Assembly: GCA_044226525.1 (NCBI GenBank)
Contig: JBGAGV010000028.1
Span: 55,922-119,921, forward strand
DNA from: VFJQ01 sp044226525
GTDB taxonomy: Bacteria > Verrucomicrobiota > Verrucomicrobiia > Chthoniobacterales > Chthoniobacteraceae
Reading direction: 5' to 3'
Length of the DNA stretch: 64,000 bases
Shown: in pieces, positions 1-12,800 of the stretch
How the letters are laid out: each line of letters opens with the position of its first letter
Numbering within the stretch: position 1 is the stretch's first letter
Notes under the pieces: generated by a model
Database searches by the model: none
What the model saw: the letters and a program-made list of their open reading frames with translations, nothing else
What the model was told of the DNA's origin: nothing
Position numbers and translations under genes: made by a program

Positions 1-671
1 GTGTGCTGGTCGCTCTGAATCTCCGAGCCTTTGAGCACGTATTTACGCACGCGCGGCACCAGCTCACTTCCGCCGACGTGCCGCACCACTTCGGCTTGCA
101 CGCGCGACGCCTTGCGCTTGCCGTCGTGACGTTCAAGCAATCCCATGACTGGCGTTTTATCCGCCGCGCCGCGCGCTCCGATCCCGCGCCGCACCATCGC
201 CTTGTAGTGCATATTTCGCGCGCTGCCGCCGATAAAGGACTCGTCCACTTCCACGATCCCTTTCATCTGGTCGCGCACCACGCTCCCGGCCTGTAGCGCG
301 ATGCGGATTCGGTGCATCATAAACCACGCGGTCTTTTGCGTGACGCCAAGCGCGCGGTGAATCTCGTAACTACTGATGCCGTTCTTCGCGCCTGTCAGCA
401 TCCACAGCGCGGGCAACCACTTGTCGAGTCCAAGCGGCGAGTCTTCAAAGATTGTCCCCACCTTTGCCGAGAACTGGCGGCGCGGGTGATTGTTCGCGCA
501 ATTCCACACGCGACGGCTCGCGATGTATCGCACGTCTGAGGAATGACAGTGCGGGCATGAGATTCCTTCCGGCCAGCGGATCGAAACGAAAAATTCGTGT
601 GCCCGCTCTTTATCAGAGAAAAACACCACCGCCTCTGTAAGCGTCTTCGGAAATTGTTCATCGATGTCCAT
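1..671 (-). CDS. IS1595-family (ISXO2-like) transposase, C-terminus beyond window edge
   Basis: Reading leftward from the ATG at 671, an uninterrupted frame gives MDIDEQFPKTLTEAVVFF, a zinc-ribbon-like segment beginning CPHCHSSDV, a helix-turn-helix-like stretch (SSYEIHRALGVTQKTAWFMM) and then the hallmark IVEVDESFIGG. This is the order seen in IS1595/ISXO2 DDE transposases: Zn ribbon, HTH, then the DDE domain with its first catalytic Asp in VDESF. About 223 residues are visible; the family is usually about 280-320, so the last part lies outside the window. The second half of the zinc ribbon reads CANN and lacks the expected second Cys. The probable terminal repeat lies just upstream, near 690-735. 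It is probably intact as far as it can be seen; function as a cut-and-paste or copy-paste transposase is family knowledge. Confidence 0.85.
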   Translation of the reverse strand, partial: MDIDEQFPKTLTEAVVFFSDKERAHEFFVSIRWPEGISCPHCHSSDVRYIASRRVWNCANNHPRRQFSAKVGTIFEDSPLGLDKWLPALWMLTGAKNGISSYEIHRALGVTQKTAWFMMHRIRIALQAGSVVRDQMKGIVEVDESFIGGSARNMHYKAMVRRGIGARGAADKTPVMGLLERHDGKRKASRVQAEVVRHVGGSELVPRVRKYVLKGSEIQSDQH

Positions 672-867
672 AGCTGTGCCACGCAACCGCACCTTTCATG
701 CCACCATTGAGCGAAGTATATTGGTGCCCTCCGGAGCGTAAGGTTTTTCTTTACTTTAAGATTGCCCCTCGCGGAAAGAGATGGCTTAGATATCGACGCT
801 TTTCCAGTGGTCTGCGGGTGCCATCTCGGCAGATCGGCGGTGAGGCGCGACTAACCTTCCCTTTCGA

Positions 868-3800
868 ATGAAACACCCCCGTGTATTGGCGTGGTCCGGC
901 GCTGTTCTTACAGCGTGTGTAATGCTCGTTGTGTGGCGGAATCACTGGCGCCTTAAGCGGAGCGACACCGAACAAAAGACCGATCCCTTCGGGGTTCCTG
1001 CTGCGTCGCAGCCCGCGCCCGGTGCAGCCGTGCAAGCCGCCGCCCTGCGGTCGGAGCCGTTGCCTAACTTCGATCGCCGCATTGATCGGTCGAGCCAGGA
1101 CGCACCTCCGGCTTCCGCGGCACCCGGAAGAAGCGACCGGCAGGCGGCTGCGGATCGTCTGCGCGCGCTCGTGCCCGGCGTGCGGGTGGATTTCGACCAG
1201 ACGCTCGGTTCGCCCGCCTTCATCGCTTCGACCGAGGGCTTCCTCGCCACGGCCAACGGAAGCGCCGGAGCCGTGCCGGCGGCCCGCCTGGAGCAATTCG
1301 CGCCGGATGATGCCCAGCGCCTGGTGAAAGCATTCATCGACGAACACGCCGCTCTGTTCGGCCATGACTCATCGGCGCTCGCCGAGGCGAAACTGGTGCG
1401 AGACTACGACACACCGCACAACGGCATGCATACCTTCGTGTGGCAGCAGGAACTCGATGGCGTGCGCGTCTTCGAATCCACTCTGCAAGCGCACCTCACG
1501 CGGGGTGGCGATCTGGTCAATATGGCCAGCCGTTTCGTGCCGGACGCCGCAGGGTCGGCACCGGACCGCACCGCTGCGCTCGCGGCTCCGAAAATCGACG
1601 CGAAAACGGCGGTCAGCGCGGCCGGGGCCAACGTCGGTGAAAAAGTGCCGGTGGCGCAGATCGCGGAAAACGCTCCGCCCGCCGGGCCCGCGCGCAAACA
1701 GCAATTTCGCAGTTCGAGATTGCTCGACGTAAACGCCGAGCAGGTATGGCTGCCCGAAAATGGAAAAACGCTGCGCCTGTGCTGGGAAGTCACCTTCACG
1801 AGCAAGGCGCGCGGCGAAATGTTCCGCTCACTCGTCGATGCGGAAACCGGCACCGTGCTCGTGCGGCAGGGCCTCACGGAATACATCAGCGCGGCCAGCT
1901 ACCGCGTTTTTACGAGCGACAGCCCGTCGCCGATGTCACCCGGCCTCGCGACTCCGGGCACCACCCAGCCGGCGGAAGTCGCCCGCACGCTGGTGACGAT
2001 CGATGCGTTCGACACCACCGCGTCGCCAAACGGCTGGATCGACGACGGCGTGAACGAAACCCGGGGCAACAACGTGGACGCGCACCTCGACTTGAATGCC
2101 GACGACATCGCCGACACCCCGCGGCCACAAGGCTCCCCATCGCGCGTCTTCGACTTCACGTTTGATTCCACGCAGGCGCCGACGGCCTACCAGAACGCCG
2201 CGGTCACGCAGCTCTTTTACTGGAACAACTACATCCACGACCGCTACTACCAGCTCGGTTTCACCGAGGCGGCGGGCAATTTCCAGAATAACAACTTCGG
2301 TAAAGGCGGCTCCGCTAACGACGCCGTGCAGGCCGACGCGCAGGATGGCTCGGGCACGAACAACGCCAACTTTTCCACGCCCTCCGACGGTTCGCCGGGG
2401 CGGATGCAAATGTATGTCTTCACCGGCCCGACGCCGGATCGCGACGGTGACTTCGACCAGGAAGTCGTCATCCATGAATACACCCACGGCCTGAGCAATC
2501 GGCTCGTCGGCGGTGGGGTCGGCATTAGTTCGCTCCAGCCGCGCGGGATGGGTGAAGGCTGGTCGGATTTCTACGCGCTCTGCCTGCTCAGCCAGCCTGC
2601 GGACGATCCAAACGCCGTCTATGCCGCCGGTGCCTACGCCAGCTACCAGCTCAGCGGGCTCACGCAGAATTACTACTACGGCATCCGCCGCTATCCCTAC
2701 TGCACGGACCTCGCGAAAAATCCGCTGACCTTCAAGGACATCGACCCCACGCTGGCGAGCGCGCACACTGGCGTGCCCAAAAGCCCGATCGCCGGCAGCA
2801 CCGCGAATGAAGTCCACAACATGGGCGAAGTGTGGTGCGTGACGCTGTGGGAGGCGCGCGCAAATCTCATCGCGAAACTCGGCGCGACAGCGGGCAACAA
2901 CCTGATCCTCCGGCTCGTGACCGATGGCATGAAGCTCGCGCCGGCCAACCCGAATTTCCTCCAGGCGCGCGATGGCGTCATCCAGGCCGACCTCGTCAAC
3001 AACGCCGGTGCGAACCGAAGCGAGTTGTGGGCGGCTTTTGCCCGGCGTGGCATGGGTGCGAGCGCGACATCGCCGTCGAGCGCCACGACGACGGGCCTCG
3101 TCGAGGCGTTCGATAGCCCATTCAATCTTGTCGTGACGCTTCCGGCATCGGTGACTGAAGGCGATGCCTCCGCGACCGGCACGGTGACGGCGAACCCGAC
3201 GCCCAGCACCGATCTGACGGTCACCCTGACCAACAGCGACCCGGCGCAAGTGACCGTGCCGGGAAGCGTGATCATCGCAGCGGGACAAGCCTCAGCCACG
3301 TTCGCAGTCACGGCAGTGAACGACACGCAACTTGATGGCTCGCCAACGGTGACGGTGAGTCCGTCCAGCGCCGGCTACAGTGCAATTCCCGGCTCCACTG
3401 TGGCGATCGACAACGAGACGACTACCCTTGCCATCACGCTGCCGTCCGCGGCGATGGAAGGAACCACGGGGCTGACGGGCACCGTCACGACAGCCGCCGC
3501 GGTCGGCGCCGCGGTTGCGGTAAAGCTCACCTCGAACGACACGACCGAACTACGGGTGCCGCCCACGGTGACGATTCCCGCCGGGGGCAACTCGGCGACC
3601 TTCGCCCTGACGATCGTGGACGACCTGACCGTCGATGGACCGCAAGTGGCCACGCTCACGGCGAGCGTTACGGGCTGGACGCCGGCCAGCCAGGCGATGG
3701 TGGTGAACGACAACAACCTCACCAGTCGCACCATCAATGCCGCCGATCGCGGCTGGTATCAGCAGGATGGCTCGCACACGCCGACGAACCCCAATTTCCT

Positions 3801-6800
3801 CACGGGCTTTTCCAGCAGCGCAAACGCGGAAGCGCACTCGTTCTTCGTCTTCAGCATTCCGGCGCTGGCCCCAGGCGAGACGATCCTCTCGGCAGAGTTG
3901 CGACTGCAAAATCCGACGAACGGTTTTTCGAGCCCCGATGCGACCGAGACGCTTCAATTCCAGGACGCGACCACGCCAATCAGCACGCTGATCGATGGCA
4001 CCGGCGGCGTCGCGGCGTTTACCGACCTCGGGAATGGCACGGTCTTTGGCAGTCGAACGGTCTCCGCAGCAGACAATGGGATGACGGTCGTGATTCCGCT
4101 GAACAACGCATTCATTTCCGCCGCGACCGCCGCTGCCAACGGCCAGCTCGCCATAGGCGGACAATTGACCACGATCACCCGCACGACGGGCATCGGGGAA
4201 TTCATCTTCGGCTATTCGGGGAGCACGCAATCCACGCAACTTTTCCTGACCATCTCCAGCGCGGGACTCGTAATCGCGCTGCCGCCGAGCGCGACCGAGG
4301 GCGATGCGCCAGCCAGCGGCACCGTCACCGCTTCATACGCCCCGGCGAGTGATCTCGTGGTGAATCTCACCTCGAGCAGTCCGGCACGGCTGAGCATGCC
4401 GGCGAGTATTACGATCCTGGCGGGGACGACGAGCGCGACCTTCCCGCTGACGATCAATGACGATGTGCTTCTAAACGGGACGACGAACGTGACCATCGCG
4501 CCCTCCGCCGCCGGCTGGGCACCGAGCAGCGCAAACATCGCGATCCACGACAACGAGACGGCCACGCTCACCGTGAGCCTGCCAGCCAGCACGATGGAAG
4601 GGGCCGGCACCGTGCCGGGCACCATCGCGGTCAGCACCGCCGTGGACACGGACGTCGTGGTCGCGCTCACGAGCAGCGACACCGGAGAAATTCTCGCGCC
4701 GGCGAACGTGACGATTCCAGCCGGGCAGACGAGCGCGCCGTTCGCTCTCATGATCGTGGATGATCTACGCATCGACGGCCCGATCACCTCCAGCGTCACG
4801 GCCCACGTGGCGAACTGGACCGACGGCACTGCTGCAATCGACGTGCTCGACAATGAAAACGTGGACCTCACGCTCACGCTACCCGCCAGCGTGCGCGAAG
4901 GCGACACCGGCAAAACGGGCACCGCCACCATCTCCGGCACTCTTCCCAATGATCTCGTCGTCACGCTCTCGTCCGACGACTCGAGTGAAATCACGGTGCC
5001 CACCAGCGTGACGATCCCGGCACAACAAACGAGTGCAACATTCGCGCTCACAGTCGTGGACGATACGGAACCCGACGGCCTGCAGACGGTGAACGTAAAC
5101 GCGACAGCCAGTGGCTTCACCTCCGCCTCGGCCGCGGTGGCGGTGCAGGACAACGACGCCCACCACTTTACCATCGCCCCGATCGCGAACCCACAGGTGC
5201 GCGGGGTGGCCTTCGCGGTATCGGTCACCGCCAAGGACGTGAACGACGCCACGATCACGAACTACAACAGCACGATTGCCCTCAGCGCGACCGGGAACAG
5301 CGGCGCCGTCACGATTTCGCCGACGACTGCGAGCGCCTTCGTCAACGGGGTGTGGACGGGCAATGTCACGGCGAGCACGTTTGCTACGAACGTCGTCCTC
5401 ACCGCGAACGACGGTGCAGCCCACACGGGGTCGAGCATTGCCTTCGACGTCGGCACAGGCCCGCTCGATCACTTCGCCTGGAGCACCCTCGCGTCACCGC
5501 AGACCATGGATACCCCCTTTGCAGCGACGATTACGGCTCAGGATGCAGGGAATAACACCGCGACGAGTTTCGCGGGGCCGGCCAACTTGAGTGCGGTTTT
5601 CACGGCCCAGCAGGCGGCGACCGGCACCGGCACCTCTTCATCCACGATGCCGTTTTACGGCTCCTATGCCAAGGTGCGCACGCAGGTCATTTATCTCGCG
5701 AGCGAGATGAGCGGAGCGGCCCGGCTCACGGCGCTCTCGTTGTATATCGGCACGGCTTCGACGGGGACGTTCAGCAACTGGACCATCCGGCTCAAGCACA
5801 CGAATCAGTCGAGCTACGCGAGCGGTTCGTGGGACGGTGCAGGCTGGACCGTCGTGCACCAGTCCAGCGCCACACCAAGCACTACCGGCTGGCTCACCTT
5901 CAACTTTTCCACCCCCTTCGACTACGACGGGACGAGCAACCTGCTGGCCGACTTCAGCTTCAACAACTCGATCGCCAACAACCTGACCGCCTACTGCCGC
6001 TACAGTTCGGGCACGGCTCGCGCGGAATATGGCTACGCGAGCAGTGGCGATCCGCTGACGTGGTCAGGCACGTCGGGAGCCACCGCGACGATCACGACCG
6101 CTGTGCCAAACGTGCAGTTTTCCACCGAGCGCACCGGACCGCTGCGGCCCGCGACCACGGGTGCCTTCGATGGCGGCGTCTGGACAGGCAACGTCTCGGT
6201 GCCGTTTGTGGCATCCGCGGCGGCCCTCGTGGCGGACGACGGCGCCGCGCACCGTGGAAAGAGCAACACGATCGCGGTCAACCCACCGCCCACGGGCAAC
6301 GGCGGCGGAGCGACCGTCTTCGTGGAAGACTTCGAGAGCGGCTCGCCCGGCACCGCATGGACGATCACCGGCACGAACACCTACCGCACGCAGGTGACGA
6401 CGGCGAATGCACCGCACGGCGGCACGCGGCACCTCACCATGGATTCCGCGACGACCAGCAGCTACTCGCGCAACGAAGCGACGCTTTCGCTCAACCTCGC
6501 CGGGCGCACTGGCGTGCAGTTGACGTTCTGGGCGAAAATGTTTGGCGACGAAGCGAACGGACCACCGGCCAGCCCTTTCCTCAACGGCGCGGACTTCGAC
6601 GGTGTGGCGATGAGCGCCGACGGGACGACCTGGTGGGAGGTGCAGAGCCTGCGCTCACCCGCGATCGGCAGCTCGTGGGCACAGTTTACCGTGAATCTCG
6701 ACGCAGCCATCGCGGCTCGCGGCATCGCCTACAACCCGGCCTTTAAGATTCGCTTCAACCAATACGACGATAATCCGATCACCACCGACGGCATCGCGAT

Positions 6801-9800
6801 CGACGACATCTCGGTGACGGCGGCACCGCTCGACATCATCAGTCTCAGCATCCCGGCGCAAGCGACCGAAGGCGCGGGCGCGCTCGGCGGCACGGTGACG
6901 CTGCCTTCCGCCCAGGCGAGCGACACCGTCGTGACCCTGGCGTCCTACTCGCCGGCTAAAATCACCGTGCCTGCCAGCGTGACCGTGCCCGCGGGACAGC
7001 TCACCGCCAACTTTTCGCTCACCGTGTTGGACGATTCCGTCATCGACGGCAGCAAGCTAGTGACGATCAGTGCCTCGGCGGGCGGCTTGAACACGGGTGC
7101 AGCGGCGATCACCGTGCTCGATAACGACACAGGCGCGCTCACCCTCAGCGTGCCAGCCTCGGCTTCCGAATCGAGCGGCACCGTGCAGGGAACGCTCACC
7201 CTTTCACCCACAGTGGCCGCAAGCGTCGTTGCCACATTGACCTCGAGCGATCCCTCGGTGGCAACAGTGCCGGCGAATGTCACGTTCACGACGGGGCAGG
7301 GTTCGTTGGCCGTGCCGGTCACGATCATCGACGATACAAAGATCAACGGCACGCGCCCGGTGACGATCACAGCGAGCGTGAGCGGATGGACGAGCGTGAC
7401 CGGAACGATCAGTATTCTCGACAACGAGAACACGAACCTGACCGTGAATCTGCCCGCGACCACCGGCGAAGGGAACGCTCCCGCCGCGGCAACCGTGGCC
7501 ATTTCCGGCACGCTCGCCAGCGACCTCGTCGTAACTCTCGCCTCGAGCGATCAGACCGAAATGACGGTCCCTGCGTCGGTCACGATTCCCGCCGGACAAA
7601 CCTCAGCGGCGTTCAACGCCACCATCGTGGACGACACCGAGCAGGACGGCGCGCAGACGGCCACGGTGACGGCGGACGCCAGCGGTTTCACCACCGGGAG
7701 CAAAACGGTGAGCATCCTCGATAACGACGCAGACCATTTCGTCCTCAGCCCGGTGGCGAGTCCGCAAACCCAGGAGGCCTCGTTTCTCCTCACCGTCACG
7801 GCCAAGGATGCCAGCGACGCCACGATCACGGGATTCGGCGGCTCGGTAAGCTTTACTGCCGCGGCGGGAGGGAATGCGGTGCCGGTCACGCCGGCGGTCT
7901 TATCCGGCTTTGCGAACGGTGTCTGGACCGGTCCAGTCGCGGTGCTCGGCGTAGCGACCGGGGTGGTGCTCACCGCAGGCAATACCCCTGGGCACAACGG
8001 CAGCAGCAACTCGTTCGACGTTCTCGGGGCGGACTATTCGTATCCGGAGAACTGGCCGACCTTCGGCAACGGTCCGCGCCACACCGGGTATCAGCCGGTC
8101 GCGTTGGGAACCGCGAGCTATCAAGCCGGCTGGACCAAGACTTTCACCATCTCCAGCTCCAACGGCGCCGGGCTCAACCAGGTCGCCATCAGCAACGGCA
8201 GAATCTTTGTGACGCCATACTCCTACCCTGAGGTGGATTTCCTGAGCGCACTCGACGCCTCCACCGGCACGGAGCTATGGCGAAAGTCTTTTACAGCGGC
8301 CTCTTCGATCAACCCGCCGACGGTGAATGCAGGCAAGGTTTACACCCAACGCTGCAATAACAGTGGGGATTCCCAGTTGTGGGCACTCAACGCGGCGAGC
8401 GGAGCGACGGTCTGGAGCGCTCCCTTTGGCGCGCAGTGGGACGACTATGCCGCCCCGACGGTCGTCGGCGATGGCGTGTGGGTGGATGGCGGCACCTACG
8501 GCGGCTTGTATGGGTTCAATACGAGCAACGGCAGCCAGCGCTTCTTCAACTCGACTCTCGGCCAGTATGATGGATGGACGCCGGCTTACGATAACGGAAC
8601 GGTTTATACGTGGGTCTCGGGCGTCTTCCGGGCGCACGATCCGGCGACCGGGAACATCTTGTGGTCTTCAACCCTGAGCTCCAGTGTGGCGGGGACGCCG
8701 GTGGTCGATGGCGGGAAAGCCTTTGTTCTGACGAGTTCAAACCTCTACGCGATCAACCTGCTCACCCACACGACCGCGTGGACGCTGAGCGGCACTTTCA
8801 AGGGCACCCCGGCGGCGGCCAATGGCGTCGTGTATGCCCTGAGTGGCTCGGATGTGAAAGCATACCACAGCCAGACCGGTGCGGTGGTGGGCACCTACAG
8901 CACAGGGAATAGTTCGATCTCCGGGCAGCCGATCGTCACGGCGGATTCCCTGATTGTGACGTCGAGCACGAATACTTACATCTTTAACCTCTGGAATGCC
9001 GCTCTCAAGCAGATCCTCTCCAATGGCGGCACTCCCAGCCTGGCCAATGGAGTTCTCTACCTGGCGGGCTCCGATGGCGTCCTTCGAACATTCTATGTTG
9101 GCGGCCCGCCGACGATCAACCTCGCCGCGCCGGCTTTGGTGAACGAAGGAAACGCACCGCAGACTGCGACGGTCAGCCTTTCCAAGGTCCTTACCTCGAG
9201 CACGGTGATCAGCCTGAGTTCGAGCAATCCGGCCCGGTTGAGTGTGCCGCCGAGCGTGACGATTCCAGCGAATCAAACCACCGTGACGTTCCGGTTTAAC
9301 ATCATCGACGATTCGTTGGTCAATGGGCCGGAAAATATCACGATCACGGCAAGGGCGCCAACCGATCCCGTGCAACCCGGCACGGCTACGGTGACAGTCA
9401 ACGACAACGAAGCGGCCGCACTTACCGTGAACGCGCCGGTTTCCACGATGGAAGGGACGACGGTGCAAGCCACCGTGAGTCTGAGTGCAGTGCCCACGCG
9501 CGACATCACCGTCGCTCTGGGATCGAACGATCAGACCGAAGTCTTCCTCATGCCGAGTGTCACCATTCCCGCCGGCCAGACCAGCGCGACCTTTAACATC
9601 ATGGCGCTCGACGACGGGATTGCCGACGGCACCCAGACGGTGACGCTGACGGCTCGGGTGAGCGGATGGGTGGATGGCACCGCGCTCCTCGACGTTCTGG
9701 ATAGCGGGCAGGCGATTACGACCGATTGGCCGACCTTCGGCAATGGGCCGAGCCACACCGGCTATCAACCGATCAACCTGGCGAACGTTACTTTCCAAGC

Positions 9801-12800
9801 CGGGTGGGCGAGAAGCGCGATGGGGCTCACCCAGGTGGCCGTGAGCAATGGCCGCGTCTTTTCGAGCATCGGTTCTCCCACGGCGTTGAGTGTGCTGGAG
9901 AGCTCCACGGGCACGGAACTGTGGCGCAAAACATTCACGTCCGCTTCGTCTCTCAATCCACCGACCGTGAATGCCGGGAGGGTATATGTTCAGCGAGTCA
10001 ACAATAGCAGTGATACTCAACTGTGGAGCCTCGATGCGAATAGCGGGGCCACGGCTTGGAGCGCTCCGTTTGGAGCTCAGTGGGATGCCTATGATGCCCC
10101 AACGGTGGTGGACGGCGGGGTCTGGATCGCCGGTGGCACGTATGGTGGCTTGTATGGATTTAATACGAGCGGCGGTAGCCAGCGCTTTTTCAATTCTTCG
10201 CTCGAGCAGTATGATGAGTGGACCCCCACCTATTACAATGGGACGATTTACACTTGGGTAGAGGGCAACTTCCGGGCGCACGATCCAACGACGGGGGCGA
10301 TCTTGTGGACCCTGGACGAGGGATGGTCCTGGCACGGATGGTCGATGCAAACCGTCGCCGCCATCGATGCGGGAAAAGCCTTTGTGGTCGGGAGCCCGAA
10401 CTTCTACGCGATCGATCTGCTCACCCACACGACGGCGTGGACGGCGACCGGCTCCTTCAAAGGAAGTCCTGCGGTGGCGAGCGGGGTAGTCTATGCGCTG
10501 ACCGGCTCGGACGTGAAGGCTTACCATGCCCAGACCGGCGCGCTCATCGGCACCTACAGCACGGGAAACACCTCCATCAGTGGGCAGCCGATCGTGACGA
10601 ACGACGCGCTCATCGTCTCAGGTTCTGCGAATACCTATATCTTTGATCTCCAGACCTTCGCCCTCCAGCAGACGCTGGCCAGCGGCGGCGTGGCGAGCCT
10701 GGCCAATGGCGTCATCTATCTCGCCGGGTCCGATGGCGTCCTGCGAACCTTCCGTCCAGCTGGCCAGACGATGATCAGCCTCTCCCTGCCCGCTTCGGTT
10801 CTTGAGGGCAGTCCGGCCCTGGCGGGGGCGGTGACGCTTTCCGCGGCGCAAAGTTCCGACACCCATATTACCTTGCTTTCCAGCGACCCGGCGCGGCTGG
10901 GGGTTCCCGGAAGCGTGACGATTCCCGCGGGCCAGACGACGGCGGCCTTTCAAGCCACGGTGGTAAACGACTCCCTGCTCAACGGCAGCGAAACGATCGC
11001 CGTAACGGCCAAGGCGTCCTCCTACATGTTCTACGCCGGCTTCACCGCCGTTATCGTCAACGACGACGAAACCGCGACGATCGCGATGAATGTGCCGACC
11101 TCGGCGAAGGAGGGAGCCACCAATGTGTGGGGCAGCGTGGCGCTCAGCGGCGCACCGGCGGCGAATGTCGCCATCTCCCTCAGTTCGAGTGACACCACGG
11201 AGGTGACGGTGCCGGGGACCGTCATCGTGCTGGCTGGGCAGACGAGCGCGACCTTCCCGATCACCATCGTGAACGATACGGAAATCGACGGGACGCAGGC
11301 TGCGACGATCACGGCGAGCGTGACCGGCTGGACGGGCGGGAGTGGCACGATCAACATCCTCGACAACGAAACCTCGACCCTCTCGCTTTCCGGCGCCTCG
11401 TCTGTCAATGAAGGCTCCACGGGCAGCGGCACCGTTACGATTTCCGGCACTCTGCCGGCGAATCTCGTCGTCTCGCTCGCCTCGGCTAATACCTCGCGGC
11501 TGACCGTGCCCGCCACGGTCACGATTCCCGCGGGCTCGACCTCAGCCTCCTTCACCCTCACCGGGGGGGACAATTCACTCACCGATGGCGCAGCCAGCGT
11601 CAATGTCACCGCGAGTGCGTCGGGCTTCACCAGCGGAAGCCGGGCGGTCACTGTTTACGATAACGAGATTCACCACTTCTCGGTGTCGTCCATCGGCACA
11701 TCGCAGATCGCAAACGTCGCCTTCAGCGTCTATTTCTACGCGCGGAGCGTGGACGACTACACCATTTCCGGCTTCGCCGGTTCCGCGACACTAAGCGTCA
11801 GCGCGGGCGGTTCGTCGCTGCCCGTCACCCCGTCATCGGTCACGTTTTCCAGCGGCTACGCCTCCACCTCGGTCAGCGTGAACGGCACCGGCGCCGGCGC
11901 GACGCTGGCGATCAACGACGGCGCGGCCCACACAGGCACGAGCAACAGTTTCAATCTGGGCATCGGCCCGTTGCATCACTTTGCGCTCAGCACCATCGGG
12001 ACGCCACAGACGGTGGGAACGTCTTTCCCTGTCACGATCACGGCCAAGGACGCTTACAACAATACCGTGCCGACCTTTACCAGCTCGGCGACGCTGAACG
12101 CGGGGCCGACCTCCGCCGTCTCTGGCACCGGGACGAGTTTTTACACCTTTATTCTCGGAACTTCGACTCAGCAGCGCAACCAGGCGATCTATCTCGCCAG
12201 CGAAATCGGGTCCGCAGGGAAGATCACGTCGCTCGCCTTTCAGAGCTACGTCTATTCCATCGGCACACTGGGCAATTTCACGGTGCGCTTGAAACACACT
12301 TCTCTCGACAGTTACGGCGTGTCGCCAGGCTGGGATGCCTCGGGCTGGACCACCGTCTATCAAGGCTCCCTGCCGGTCACCACGACGGGCACAGGCTGGA
12401 TCAATCTACCCCTGAGCACGCCGTTCCAATACGACGGCACTAGCAACCTCATGGTGGACATCACTCACAACGGCACCGGCGTGGATGGCTACTCGCTAGC
12501 AACATCCAAGAGCAACACCCGGACCCTCTCCTATTCCGGCAGCGGCTACGCGGATCCGCTCACGTGGTCGGGCACCAGCAATCCCACGCCGTTCACATCC
12601 ACCGGCCTGCCCAACCTTCGCGTGCAACTCGAACGCGCTGTTCCGTTGAGCCCCACGACGACCGGCAACTTCACCGCCGGGGTGTGGTCCGGCAACGTGG
12701 CGATCAATCAGCTCGCCACCGGGATCACTCTGGCGTCCGCCAGTGCTGGCGGCATCACCGGCGAGAGCAACTCGTTCACCGTCTCTGGTTTGCCCGTTCT

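Noticed and set aside
8737..10527. 596-residue antisense frame within the giant protease gene
   Set aside because: Repeats of the sense gene reflected; Arg/His-rich composition, no signal or motif.
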